From Rossellomorea pakistanensis (GTDB lineage Bacteria; Bacillota; Bacilli; Bacillales; Bacillaceae_B): a DNA stretch of 64,000 nt. A program made the translations under genes and the position numbers. Shown piece by piece: positions 34,636 through 43,149 of the stretch; position 1 is the stretch's first letter, and each line of letters starts with the position of its first letter. The notes under the pieces are model-generated. The model was not told where the DNA came from. It worked only from the letters and a program-made list of their open reading frames with translations, and made no database searches. The stretch lies in contig NZ_JAFBDZ010000006.1 of NCBI RefSeq assembly GCF_016908495.1, forward strand, positions 141,735 through 205,734, in the 5' to 3' direction.

Positions 34636-34680
34636 AAGAGACAGAATTTTATTATTTATAATAGAATTCTGTCTCTTTTA
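34636..34680 (+). terminator. Terminator of the symporter gene
   Basis: AAGAGACAGAATT (from 34636) pairs with AATTCTGTCTCTT (34665-34677), followed by TTATTG. Confidence 0.88.
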
Positions 34681-34742
34681 TTGTTGATCTATTAACAGGA
34701 GTTTATAATGTAGACAAATGTTTAATTAGGGGATGGTTAAAG

Positions 34743-35837
34743 GTGAATGAAAAAGAAAAACAGCTTCTTAATTTTATAGATGAAAACCCTTACATTAGTC
34801 AGAATGAATTGGCGGAAAAAACAGGTCTATCCCGTTCGGCTGTAGCTGGTTATATTTCTAATCTTATTAAAAAAGGAAAGATCCTTGGAAGGGCGTATGT
34901 CATTCCAGAAAAAAAGGGGATTACCTGTATAGGAGGAGCAAATGTTGACCGTAAACTGCAAGTGAAGGATGAAATTATATTAAAGACATCTAACCCAGCC
35001 GAGACAAGTCATTCCCCGGGAGGAGTGGCGCGGAACATCGCAGAAAATCTGGGAAGGCTAGGTACAGAGGTTCATTTAATATCCATTGTTGGAGATGACC
35101 ATGAAGGAAGTTGGTTATTGGAACAAACACACTCCTATGTAGATGTGTCAGGATGTCAGGTGTTCCCTAAAGAAACGACAGGGACCTACTCTGCGATTTT
35201 GAACCCTTGTGGTGAGATGGTTGTGGCGTTAGCCGATATGAATTTATATAACCGTGTTGATATCGGATTTATTGAAAAAAGGTGGGGACTGATATCCTCT
35301 TCAGATCTCGTTTTAGTAGATACAAATTTTTCAGAGGATGTCATCGGATATATCATCCGTCGTTGTCGGGAGGAACAAATTCCGTTATGTGTCGTTCCGG
35401 TTTCAGCACCTAAGGTTAAAAAGCTCCCTACCAAACTGGAAGGGGTAACATGGTTTATCGGAAATAAAGAAGAGGCAGAGGCTTTGTTGAATTGTTCGAT
35501 TCAAAATGAAGGAGACTTTTTTAAAGCAGCAGAGCAGATTGTGAAAAAGGGAGTAGAAAAAGTCGTGATTTCAAGGGGAGATAAAGGTCTTTTATATTAT
35601 ACATCGATAGGGGAGGCGGGCGTTATTCTGCCGTCTGAAGTTGAAGTGAAAGATGTAACAGGAGCAGGAGATGCCCTTGTCTCAGGGGTGTTATATGGAC
35701 ATGTGAACAAGTTATCGGTAGAAGGTGCTTGTAAGGTGGGGGTTGCATGTGCCACTATCGCCCTTCAATCCAAAGACACTGTGGCTAAGCATTTAAATAA
35801 ACAAATATTGCAAGAAAAATATAATGCTAGTTTTTAA
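34743..35837 (+). CDS. HTH-PfkB sugar/nucleoside kinase, pseudouridine kinase-like
   Basis: A 364-residue protein with an N-terminal winged helix (residues 1-60: ISQNELAEKTGLSRSAVAGYI) fused to a PfkB/ribokinase domain. Kinase motifs are the substrate loop SPGGVARNIAENLGRLG and the ATP/catalytic motif VKDVTGAGDALVSGV with the catalytic Asp. This fusion is typical of PsuK/YeiI-type pseudouridine kinases, normally encoded beside the glycosidase psuG. No psuG follows here, so the substrate is uncertain. Start is GTG 34743 with GGGGATGG upstream. Confidence 0.85.
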   Translation: MNEKEKQLLNFIDENPYISQNELAEKTGLSRSAVAGYISNLIKKGKILGRAYVIPEKKGITCIGGANVDRKLQVKDEIILKTSNPAETSHSPGGVARNIAENLGRLGTEVHLISIVGDDHEGSWLLEQTHSYVDVSGCQVFPKETTGTYSAILNPCGEMVVALADMNLYNRVDIGFIEKRWGLISSSDLVLVDTNFSEDVIGYIIRRCREEQIPLCVVPVSAPKVKKLPTKLEGVTWFIGNKEEAEALLNCSIQNEGDFFKAAEQIVKKGVEKVVISRGDKGLLYYTSIGEAGVILPSEVEVKDVTGAGDALVSGVLYGHVNKLSVEGACKVGVACATIALQSKDTVAKHLNKQILQEKYNASF

Positions 35838-35848
35838 AGAAGTGTATC

Positions 35849-36022
35849 ATGAACTTAACTAAATGGATTGAATATTCAGATGGTCTATTGAAAGTAAAAG
35901 TGGAAGAAGAAGTTTGGATGAATACTGTCATTGCTTAAGCATTAAATGAGGCGAAAACCTTGAATGTCAGTGGGGAAGTTATTTTCGAAGGTGAAAGAGC
36001 TAACAAGAGGACAGAGCATTGA
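35849..36022 (+). pseudogene. 57-codon small ORF interrupted by one in-frame stop
   Basis: ATG 35849 opens MNLTKWIEYSDGLLKVKVEE and meets TAA at 35936. The same frame then reads on as ALNEAKTLNVSGEVIFEGER to TGA at 36020. The composition on both sides looks coding, so a nonsense mutation in a small gene is possible. I recognise no family and the ribosome site is poor. Confidence 0.35.
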
Positions 36023-36110
36023 TGCAAATATTCTTTAGTAAATCATTTCTTTAGCAGGCGCTTGAATTGCTTTATCATTGAACTCTGCAAATCTATAATT
36101 CGTCATCGCT

Positions 36111-36150
36111 AAAGTGCTGATGAAAGAAAAGTCTTTCTGTCAGCACTTTA
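36111..36150. terminator. Stem-loop, orphan
   Basis: AAAGTGCTGA-T-GAAAGA (36111-36127) pairs with TCTTTC-TG-TCAGCACTTT (36132-36149). It lies about 125 bases after the broken small ORF and 140 before the kinase gene. It could end either the kinase/small ORF transcript or something on the other strand. Confidence 0.6.
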
Positions 36151-36292
36151 TTCGTGTGAAATGATATGTTACGAAAAAGGCTATTCTGCTTGCCTAAAAT
36201 ATTCATAGTACAAAATATCCCTATCCTTCATTTATATATAGACTAGGATAGGGTAAAATGTATCTAGATTAATATTTCTAGAGGGAGTTGCT

Positions 36293-38800
36293 ATGCAGAA
36301 CTCATCAATCGTAAACATTCAATTATCTGAAATACCTTACCCTACTGTTTTACTAAACGACAAATTCCAGGTCATCGAAAGTAATGAGAGCTGGATTGAG
36401 TTGAATAATCACCATAAAGACCTTTTTTCTATCTTGGTACATCAACATAAGGAAAGCATTCTAAGTTTAAATGAGTACCAAAACACAATATCTGTTGATC
36501 AAACCTTATTACAAATTAAAACAATGAAAAAAACACCAGGCAACAGAATTGTTTATATTATTCCATTAATCTCATCGATTTCATCTAATAATGAACTCGA
36601 ATCTACATCCGCTAAAGATCCTAATTTAAGTAAAATGGATCCTTTATCTAAGGCGGCTATATATGAATCACTTATTGTGAATTCGCCGACGTATGTGTGT
36701 GTCATTGATGATAACAAAGAAGTTTTAGAGATTAATCCTTCCTTTAGAGAAAAGTTTCAGCTGAACCATGAATTCATTGGTGCCAAGTTCTTAGATCACC
36801 CTCTGTTTATCCATACTTCGTTCTCCTCTCTTATTCAAGAAGGGTTTAACGGAAGGAGCATCTCTGGAATAGAAGAAACATTTCCGCTTCCTGAAGGTGG
36901 TGAATGTACACTAAGCATTACGGTTTCACCTGCTAACTACGATGAAAATGGTAGTATTCGAACACTAGGTCTTATTATGCACGATATCACAGACAAAAAG
37001 AAGTTTGAAAAAGAGTTATTATCTCTTAAGGTTGAGCTTGAGACCACCCTTAAAATGCAAAAAACGATTACTTATAAATTCATCAAACAAGGCGATGATT
37101 TTAGGATCACAATGGCTGCCGGTGATTTGCTACAGAAGATGAAAGATCAAACAGATTCAATCGTTGGGAAACCGATCCAGGAAGTGTTTGATGCAAACCA
37201 TTTTGGAAAGCGATTCCCTATCCTGCAAAAAGTTTGGGAAACAGGGATGGAAATGACTTATGAAGGTGTGAACCGTCATATGGCATACATCGCTTCAGTA
37301 GTACCAGTCATAAAAGAAGGCAATGTTATTGAGATTATTTGTTCTATTACCGATGTTTCTCTGTTAAAAGATGCCCAAAAGAAACTAGAAGAAAAAGAAC
37401 AAAAGTACCGATCGATTGTAAATTATAACCCAGACAATATCTTCTTCATTGATACGAATGGAATTGTCCAAGAGGTTAACCCAACTGTAAAAGAACAGAT
37501 GAGAATGGTGGTGCCAAAAGAAATAATTGGACAGCATTTTAGCTCGTTTATAGCTGAAGGCTATACAGATGAAGCTCTCTATTATTTTGAAGAATCTCTT
37601 AAAGGGGAACCGCAAAGATATCATACTGTCATGAACAATGCAGATCAATCATTAAGCCATATTTCTGTTTCCAATATACCCGTCCGAATTAATGGAGAAG
37701 TTATCGGAATCTATTTAGTAGGAAGGGATATCACAGAGAAAACAAAGATAGAAGAAGAGTTAATCGAAGCCAAGGAGTTGCTTGAAGCTTATTTTGAACA
37801 TGCTGGTGATGGCATTGCTTTATTAGATCCAGAGGGAAATGTTTTGAAGGTAAATCATCACTTTGAAAGAATGTTTGGTTTTTCAAAGGAGGAAGTTACT
37901 GGGCAACATATTACACTCATCCATAAAAGGGATCAGGTTCACCAATTTAAACAGAATTTAAAAGCGGTAAAGCAAGGGAAAAGGATAAAGGATTTTGAAA
38001 CAGTTCGCTACCGAAAAGACAAAACACCAGTTTATATATCCTTTAACTTGAATCCAATTTTAAATGAAAAGGGCAACTTAATGGGGATTTCCGCCATTAT
38101 CCGTGACCTATCTGAGAAAAAGAAAAACGAAGATTTATTAAAGAAATCGGAACAGCTCGCAATGATTGGTCAGCTTGCAGCAGGTGTAGCCCATGAAATT
38201 CGAAATCCATTGACCACATTAAAAGGATTTCTTCAATTAATCAAAGAGCAGGTAGATGATGATTTTTATCTTGAAGTTATTCAAGGTGAGATAGAACGAA
38301 TTGAAATTATCACGAATGAGTTTTTGGCTTTAGCAAAGCCTAGAGCTGTACATTACACCTCAAATTCCTTGACAACCCTTCTGACGAACTCTGTTGAATT
38401 CATCAAAATAGAGTGTTTAAAACAAGGGGTAGACGTGAAATTTTCAGTTAAAGAAGCAATAATCTACTGTGATCCTAATGAAATTAAGCAAGTCATTCTG
38501 AATGTCATGAAAAATGCGCTAGAGGCAATGCCAAAAGGTGGCTTATTAGAAGTGATATTAGAAAAGAATGACCAATTTGCAAAGCTAATCATTCAAGATA
38601 CAGGTGATGGAATCTCGCCAGAAAGAATGAAACATCTAGGAGAACCATTCTACAGTACGAAAGAAAAAGGAACTGGCCTAGGATTAATGATCTGTCAAAA
38701 AATTATTAAGGAACATCAAGGGGCCATCACAATCAACAGTAAAATTAATCAAGGTACAAGAGTGGAAATTAGCCTTCCGTTAGCACAAAATCCAAAATAA
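36293..38800 (+). CDS. Multi-PAS sporulation-type sensor histidine kinase
   Basis: An 835-residue kinase without clear membrane segments. Four or five PAS domains (roughly residues 5-90, 120-235, 250-355, 365-485, 490-610) precede the HisKA domain with phospho-acceptor His634 (AAGVAHEIRNPLTTLKGFLQ) and a HATPase_c domain (NVMKNALEAM, DTGDGISPERM, KGTGLGLMI). The H-box is of the KinA/B/C/D/E phosphorelay type that feeds Spo0F in Bacillus. No response regulator is adjacent, as usual for those kinases. Start ATG 36293 follows AGAGGGAG. Signal and exact partner are not known. Confidence 0.9.
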   Translation: MQNSSIVNIQLSEIPYPTVLLNDKFQVIESNESWIELNNHHKDLFSILVHQHKESILSLNEYQNTISVDQTLLQIKTMKKTPGNRIVYIIPLISSISSNNELESTSAKDPNLSKMDPLSKAAIYESLIVNSPTYVCVIDDNKEVLEINPSFREKFQLNHEFIGAKFLDHPLFIHTSFSSLIQEGFNGRSISGIEETFPLPEGGECTLSITVSPANYDENGSIRTLGLIMHDITDKKKFEKELLSLKVELETTLKMQKTITYKFIKQGDDFRITMAAGDLLQKMKDQTDSIVGKPIQEVFDANHFGKRFPILQKVWETGMEMTYEGVNRHMAYIASVVPVIKEGNVIEIICSITDVSLLKDAQKKLEEKEQKYRSIVNYNPDNIFFIDTNGIVQEVNPTVKEQMRMVVPKEIIGQHFSSFIAEGYTDEALYYFEESLKGEPQRYHTVMNNADQSLSHISVSNIPVRINGEVIGIYLVGRDITEKTKIEEELIEAKELLEAYFEHAGDGIALLDPEGNVLKVNHHFERMFGFSKEEVTGQHITLIHKRDQVHQFKQNLKAVKQGKRIKDFETVRYRKDKTPVYISFNLNPILNEKGNLMGISAIIRDLSEKKKNEDLLKKSEQLAMIGQLAAGVAHEIRNPLTTLKGFLQLIKEQVDDDFYLEVIQGEIERIEIITNEFLALAKPRAVHYTSNSLTTLLTNSVEFIKIECLKQGVDVKFSVKEAIIYCDPNEIKQVILNVMKNALEAMPKGGLLEVILEKNDQFAKLIIQDTGDGISPERMKHLGEPFYSTKEKGTGLGLMICQKIIKEHQGAITINSKINQGTRVEISLPLAQNPK

Positions 38801-38815
38801 AGAGATATTATATGT

Positions 38816-38857
38816 TAAGGCTCTGCTCCTTTGTTATTTGGGAGTAGGGCTTTTTTA
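38816..38857 (+). terminator. Terminator of the PAS kinase gene
   Basis: AAGGCTCTGCTCC (38817-38829) pairs with GGGAGTAGGGCTTT through two G-U pairs and is followed by a T-run. Confidence 0.8.
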
Positions 38858-39384
38858 GTTTAATTTAGTATCTGGTGCAATTATTAGGCTTAGTTTAGGC
38901 TAGAAAAAGCAGGGAATCGACGCATAAAAGTGAGAGTTTTCCTCCAAAAAAGGTGAGTTAAGCACATAAAGAGTATCGACTATATCTCCCTCTAATCCGT
39001 AACCCACTCATTATTATATATTTCAATACATTAACTGTTCTATCGGATATTCCTTCAAACCAGAACCCCTTCTTCTTCGACATATACAATGGAAATCATC
39101 AGTATTAGATGTGAAAATATGTCTTTATTTTCCGGGAAATGATAGTTTCTGTTGAATAAACCGAAAAATTTTAGAATAGTTAAATGTTCAACAAATAAAA
39201 ACAGGGAATTCCTGAGTTCACCTGATAAGGATACTAAAACAAAAAGCTCATTGTCCAACAACTTTGATTCTAGTTTTGTATGGTGGATATGAGCTTCTAA
39301 ATATATTTCTATCATTAGGGGAAGCGATGTTACCTATTGCTCCATCTATTAATCGATTGATTTCGAAGAAGGAAATACAGATCT
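38858..39384. other. Intergenic, no gene recognised
   Basis: About 525 bases. A minus-strand ORF of 86 codons (39055-39315) has no ribosome site and unconvincing composition. No repeats or RNA structure stand out. Confidence 0.4.
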
Positions 39385-39519
39385 TTATTCAGCCTTGCTA
39401 AGTCTTTTTTTCTCAAGGCGTTCTTCAATTCTTTCCATTGCTGCACGATCCTTCAGGAGCTGACGTTTATTTTCTGACACAAGCTCGGCAAGAGAGCGTC
39501 TTTTTGGATTTCTCAACAT
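39385..39519 (-). CDS. fbpB: FbpB-like Fur-regulated basic protein, 44 aa
   Basis: GGAAGGTGAT precedes ATG 39519. The peptide MLRNPKRRSLAELVSENKRQ continues with DRAAMERIEERLEKKRL and matches the FbpB pattern: a basic N-terminus, then LxxEN(K/R)xxLLxDxxAMxxIEExLExKR. In B. subtilis FbpB works with the small RNA FsrA to spare iron by blocking translation of iron-rich proteins. It lies 350 bases from, and divergent to, a siderophore-type hydroxylase. I could not identify a clear Fur box between them. Confidence 0.75.
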   Translation of the reverse strand: MLRNPKRRSLAELVSENKRQLLKDRAAMERIEERLEKKRLSKAE

Positions 39520-39871
39520 TCATATCACCTTCCTTTAATTAGATTTTAACAGTTATTATGATATGAAAAACGTCTTAATTGTTACAACTTTTAGAAAATT
39601 TAATTATTTTTTTGGGGCATGGCAGAATTAAGTGGCTTAACAAAGGTTGTGTTCAGTGAAAGTCAATCGTTAATTTTATTCCAAAATAAATAAGAATTAA
39701 TAATATTTTAGTGAGTAGACGGGTAGAGCTTATATGAAAGGGGAGGGCATTTTTTTTAGGAAGGTCGATTACGAATAAAGGAAATGGGTATATTGTTTAC
39801 AAAAATAATTTGTGGTTGAAGAAAAAGTACATCATTTAATAAATGCTCCCTTATTATGATGAGAAAAGAGA
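39520..39871. other. Divergent intergenic region, fbpB / hydroxylase
   Basis: About 350 AT-rich bases that must hold both promoters. The segment TTATTATGATATGAA near 39553 is partly Fur-box-like (consensus TGATAATNATTATCA) but matches poorly. Nothing else is supported. Confidence 0.35.
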
Positions 39872-41200
39872 GTGAAGAAGGTGAGAAAAAAAGAACTATT
39901 AGATGTCATTGGTATTGGGATAGGACCTTATAATTTGAGTTTGGCGGCATTAATAGAAGAAAAAACCGATTTAAACGCGAAATTTTTTGATCAAACATCA
40001 CAATTTGAATGGCATCCAGGAATGCTGATTGATTTGACTGATTTACAGGTTCCATTTATTGCTGATCTTGTTACATTTGCTAATCCCAAAAGTCAATATA
40101 GCTTTTTAAACTATTTACATAGTCAAAACCGGATGTATCAGTTTTTCTTTTTTCATAGATTAGAGATCCCGCGCCAAGAGTACAATCATTATGCGCAATG
40201 GGTTGTGGAGCAGTTATCATCTTGTTATTTTGACTATGAAGTGATAGATGTGATGGAAGAAGGTAATTGTTACAAAGTAGTCGTACGTGACAATGGTACA
40301 CATAAAGTAACCGAATATTACAGTCGTCATGTGGTATTAGGTACTGGGACTAAACCACTTGTATTAGAAGGAATGTCAGGATTGCCACAAGAAGATGTTC
40401 ACCATACAAGTCATTATCTTTTTCATAAAGACACGACAGTAAAAGGTTCTGTGATTACCATCATTGGTTCTGGTCAGAGTGCTGCAGAAGTATTTTATGA
40501 TTTATTAAAAGAGCAGGATAAGCATGAATATCATCTTACTTGGCTGACACGTTCAGAGGGAATTCTTCAATTGGAGTCTTCTAAGCTCGGCCAGGAGTTC
40601 TTTGCCCCTGATTATATTGATTATTTCCATCAATTAAGCTTCAATCAAAGGATTGCCGCTTTAGATACACTGGACCATCTTCGAAATGGAATTGATCCAG
40701 TGACATTAAACAATATTTATAACATTTTATATAATCGTTCAATAGGGGATAAAAAAGACAACATTACCATCCAGCCTTTAACGGAAATCGAAGAAATCTT
40801 CAAAATAGAAGAGGGATATTCCTTAAAATGTCGTCAATGGCAGGTGGAACAATCTTTTCAATATGAGAGTGATAAAGTAATTTTAGCGACAGGGTATATA
40901 CCGAATATTCCGTCTTGGTTTAATAACCGTTTTGGTGAAAAAATTCAATGGGAAGATGAGAAGAGATTTAAGGTTTCTCGAGACTATAAGCTTGTTTATA
41001 AAGACGAAAAAGAACATTCTCGTTCCCATCATTTTTACACCTTAAAAAATCTTGAGCATTCCCATGGAGCAGGGGCAACTAATTTAGGTTTAGCAGTGGA
41101 TAGGAATATTCAGGTGATTAATGATATCGCCCGAGAAGAGGTGTACCCGCTTCAGAGAAATACGATATTCTCTCAATTTACAATGGACCAAGATTCTTAA
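39872..41200 (+). CDS. Lysine N6-/ornithine N5-hydroxylase (IucD/SidA family)
   Basis: A 442-residue flavin monooxygenase that hydroxylates the side-chain amine of lysine or ornithine, the first step in hydroxamate siderophore synthesis. The FAD motif is VIGIGIGPYNLSLAALIEE, the NADPH motif is ITIIGSGQSAAEVFYDLL, and ATGYIPNIP near the C-terminus is conserved in the family. Start is GTG 39872; GAGAG upstream is a weak site and a GTG at 39881 is an alternative. No siderophore synthetase gene is in the window, so the product pathway is unknown. Confidence 0.9.
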   Translation: MKKVRKKELLDVIGIGIGPYNLSLAALIEEKTDLNAKFFDQTSQFEWHPGMLIDLTDLQVPFIADLVTFANPKSQYSFLNYLHSQNRMYQFFFFHRLEIPRQEYNHYAQWVVEQLSSCYFDYEVIDVMEEGNCYKVVVRDNGTHKVTEYYSRHVVLGTGTKPLVLEGMSGLPQEDVHHTSHYLFHKDTTVKGSVITIIGSGQSAAEVFYDLLKEQDKHEYHLTWLTRSEGILQLESSKLGQEFFAPDYIDYFHQLSFNQRIAALDTLDHLRNGIDPVTLNNIYNILYNRSIGDKKDNITIQPLTEIEEIFKIEEGYSLKCRQWQVEQSFQYESDKVILATGYIPNIPSWFNNRFGEKIQWEDEKRFKVSRDYKLVYKDEKEHSRSHHFYTLKNLEHSHGAGATNLGLAVDRNIQVINDIAREEVYPLQRNTIFSQFTMDQDS

Positions 41201-41270
41201 ATGTTTTACTTCCAATCAAACGGGAATAAGTAGATTAGATTGATTCATCAAAAAAAGGAGATGACGAGTC

Positions 41271-41783
41271 ATGGCTAAAATTGCCTGTCTAATTACAACG
41301 ATGTTTGAGGATAAAGAGTATACGGAACCTGCAAAGGCATTTAGGGAAGCTGGCCATAAAGTTGTGACCATTGAGAAAGAAGAAGGGAATAAGGTGGAAG
41401 GAAAACAAGGTGTAGCCACTGTTTCAGTCGATGCCGGGATTGATCATGTTCTCCCTGGTGATTTCGATGCACTGTTTCTACCTGGAGGGTTTTCTCCAGA
41501 CATCTTAAGAGCGGATGATCGTTTTGTGAAGTTCGCTAAGCATTTTATGGATAATAACAAGCCCGTATTCGCCATCTGTCATGGTCCGCAGATTCTCATT
41601 ACAGCTAAAACATTAGAGGGTCGAACAGCAACAGGCTATCAATCTATTAGAGTTGATATGGAATATGCAGGTGTGAATTATCGAGATGAGGAAGTTGTTA
41701 TATGTGGGAATCAGCTTGTCACAAGCAGGCAGCCTGATGATATTCCAGCTTTTACGAGAGAATCACTTAATTTATTGAAATAA
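41271..41783 (+). CDS. yfkM: YfkM, DJ-1/PfpI-family stress protein
   Basis: A 170-residue protein of the class I glutamine amidotransferase-like DJ-1/PfpI family. The nucleophile elbow is Cys103 in FAICHGPQ, with the partner Glu in the N-terminal strand region. It resembles B. subtilis YfkM (general stress protein 18) and sits next to yfkK as there. The proposed family role is deglycase/protease activity on damaged proteins. AAAAGGAGATGA precedes the ATG. Confidence 0.9.
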   Translation: MAKIACLITTMFEDKEYTEPAKAFREAGHKVVTIEKEEGNKVEGKQGVATVSVDAGIDHVLPGDFDALFLPGGFSPDILRADDRFVKFAKHFMDNNKPVFAICHGPQILITAKTLEGRTATGYQSIRVDMEYAGVNYRDEEVVICGNQLVTSRQPDDIPAFTRESLNLLK

Positions 41784-41789
41784 TTAGGG

Positions 41790-41836
41790 GGCAACTCCCT
41801 TAACGTTAATACTTTATCGTGAGGGAGTTGCCTTTT
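41790..41836 (+). terminator. Terminator of yfkM
   Basis: GGCAACTCCCT (41790-41800) pairs with AGGGAGTTGCC (41822-41832), followed by TTTT. Confidence 0.85.
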
Positions 41837-41843
41837 ATAAATA

Positions 41844-41930
41844 TGTCCCGTATTGTCGATCGTTGTCGAGAAATTGTAGGGGGAAGAAAGTTGAAAATAG
41901 AACACTAGAAGTTGATCATAAACGCTTTCA
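41844..41930. repeat. Intergenic 20-21-bp-period repeats after yfkM
   Basis: TGTCCC at 41844 and TGTCGA at 41864 are followed by AAGTTGA at 41888 and 41909, exactly 21 apart. The AAGTTGAAAAT core is shared with the repeat at 21128-21190. Confidence 0.7.
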
Positions 41931-42017
41931 TTCTTCCGACATGGCTAGTAAAATACCAGTGTTCAGGGGGAATTTTAAGAAAAAAGTTTTAAATCAATAA
42001 TTTCAACCTATCCCCTA

Positions 42018-42050
42018 AAAAAAGAGTGATCCACATAATAGATCACTCTC
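42018..42050 (-). terminator. Terminator of yfkK
   Basis: AGAGTGATC (42023-42031) pairs with GATCACTCT (42041-42049). On the minus strand the stem runs into TTTTTTT. Confidence 0.85.
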
Positions 42051-42056
42051 TCGACT

Positions 42057-42284
42057 TTATTGTTTTCTACGCAATTGTCCTAGTTCTTCAACGATTGCTT
42101 GCATTTCACTTGGGCTAAAGCGATCTTTTCTGTCAACCATTTCGTAAATATCCTTTAATTCTTCATACATTTCACTGTCAAAATGGTTTGGTTTGATGGC
42201 TCCCACATTCGCCATACGCAGCTTTTGCTTGATTTGGTCGATCATATATTCTACATTTTCAGGTGATTTCTTTGTCAAATCCAC
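42057..42284 (-). CDS. yfkK: YfkK, DUF1128 (UPF0435) protein
   Basis: A 75-residue soluble helical protein. The N-terminal KSPENVEYMIDQIKQKLRMA and C-terminal FSPSEMQAIVEELGQLR are the DUF1128 signature and match YfkK. GTG start at 42284 with AAAGGATGA upstream. It is convergent with yfkM, the arrangement seen in B. subtilis. Function unknown. Confidence 0.9.
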   Translation of the reverse strand: MDLTKKSPENVEYMIDQIKQKLRMANVGAIKPNHFDSEMYEELKDIYEMVDRKDRFSPSEMQAIVEELGQLRRKQ

Positions 42285-42491
42285 AGTCGTTCATCCTTTC
42301 GCACACAATAGATAATGTAATCTTTTCATTAATCTAACAGGTTGTCAACAGGATTTAAAATGACAGATGTTTGCTTCAATCTTTATTAATTTTCCCTAAA
42401 ATGTTTTACAATAGAAAAGAAAGGTAAAATAATAATACTTCCTATATTTAAGGAAATCCTATTTTGAGCGTAGCAAACGAATTTTATTGAA

Positions 42492-42693
42492 AGGCTCTTT
42501 TCTAAAAGTTTGTTGCTTTTAACACTATTGAAAACGAAGAGTGGATTGGAGCGGAAGGCACTTGACTCCTGCGGGATGCAGAGGAAAAGTCGAGGAGGCT
42601 TGACTTCCTCCCCGCGGAAAGTAAGTGCCTGTAGCGGAAAGGAACGGTCAAATGTTTATTCTCAAGAAACAACAATCTCTACGAAAAGAGCCT
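42492..42693. mobile_element. MITE-like element, 202 bp with 11-bp terminal inverted repeats
   Basis: AGGCTCTTTTC (42492-42502) and GAAAAGAGCCT (42683-42693) are perfect terminal inverted repeats. The interior (TGGATTGGAGCGGAAGGCAC, CTCCTGCGGGA, CCGCGGAAAGTAAGTGCC) is the GC-rich, highly structured repeat common between Bacillus genes. There is no coding capacity; the 66-codon ORF across it is a shadow. A truncated end of the same element lies at 44093-44120. Confidence 0.8.
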
Positions 42694-42732
42694 ATGAAAA
42701 AAGAACATAACTTATAATCGGAGGTAAAGGCT

Positions 42733-43134
42733 ATGGGGAAGAATAAATTTTTTACAGGAGTTTTAATTGGTGCAGCAGTTGGAGGTCTTGTCAGTTTATT
42801 GGACCGACAAACAAGGGAAGAAGTAGTAGAGATGACGAAAAGCTGTGGAACAGAGCTTTCCCGCTATGCCAAGCATCCACAATTGGTTGTCGAGTCTTCG
42901 AAGGAAATTTATGAAAAGATTAGAACAACGGCGGGACAAATTGAGGAAGATGTCAAATTTATTAACGACAAGATTGAAGATATTAGAGAAATCACTCCAC
43001 AGGTAAAGGAAATCATTGATGAAACAAAGGATACCCTTCATACGTCTTCTGAAAATTACAAAGAAGTATTCACAGAAGAAGAAAGCCAGGAAGAGCTTAA
43101 TCGTGTTGGGAGTGAACCGTTTAAGGGGTATTAA
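42733..43134 (+). CDS. YtxH-like / YfkI-position membrane-anchored coiled-coil protein
   Basis: A 133-residue protein starting with a glycine-rich hydrophobic segment (FFTGVLIGAAVGGLVSLL) followed by a long charged helix (residues 45-110). This is the YtxH-type layout. It precedes yfkH by 15 bases, the place of yfkI in B. subtilis. GGAGGT lies upstream of ATG 42733. The function is unknown, probably envelope-associated. Confidence 0.75.
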   Translation: MGKNKFFTGVLIGAAVGGLVSLLDRQTREEVVEMTKSCGTELSRYAKHPQLVVESSKEIYEKIRTTAGQIEEDVKFINDKIEDIREITPQVKEIIDETKDTLHTSSENYKEVFTEEESQEELNRVGSEPFKGY

Positions 43135-43149
43135 TTATGAGGTGAGATG

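Noticed and set aside
39055..39315. 86-codon minus-strand ORF
   Set aside because: There is no ribosome site and no recognisable domain, and its neighbours on both sides are intergenic; insufficient support.
42510..42710. 66-codon ORF inside the MITE-like element
   Set aside because: It lies across a known structured non-coding repeat.
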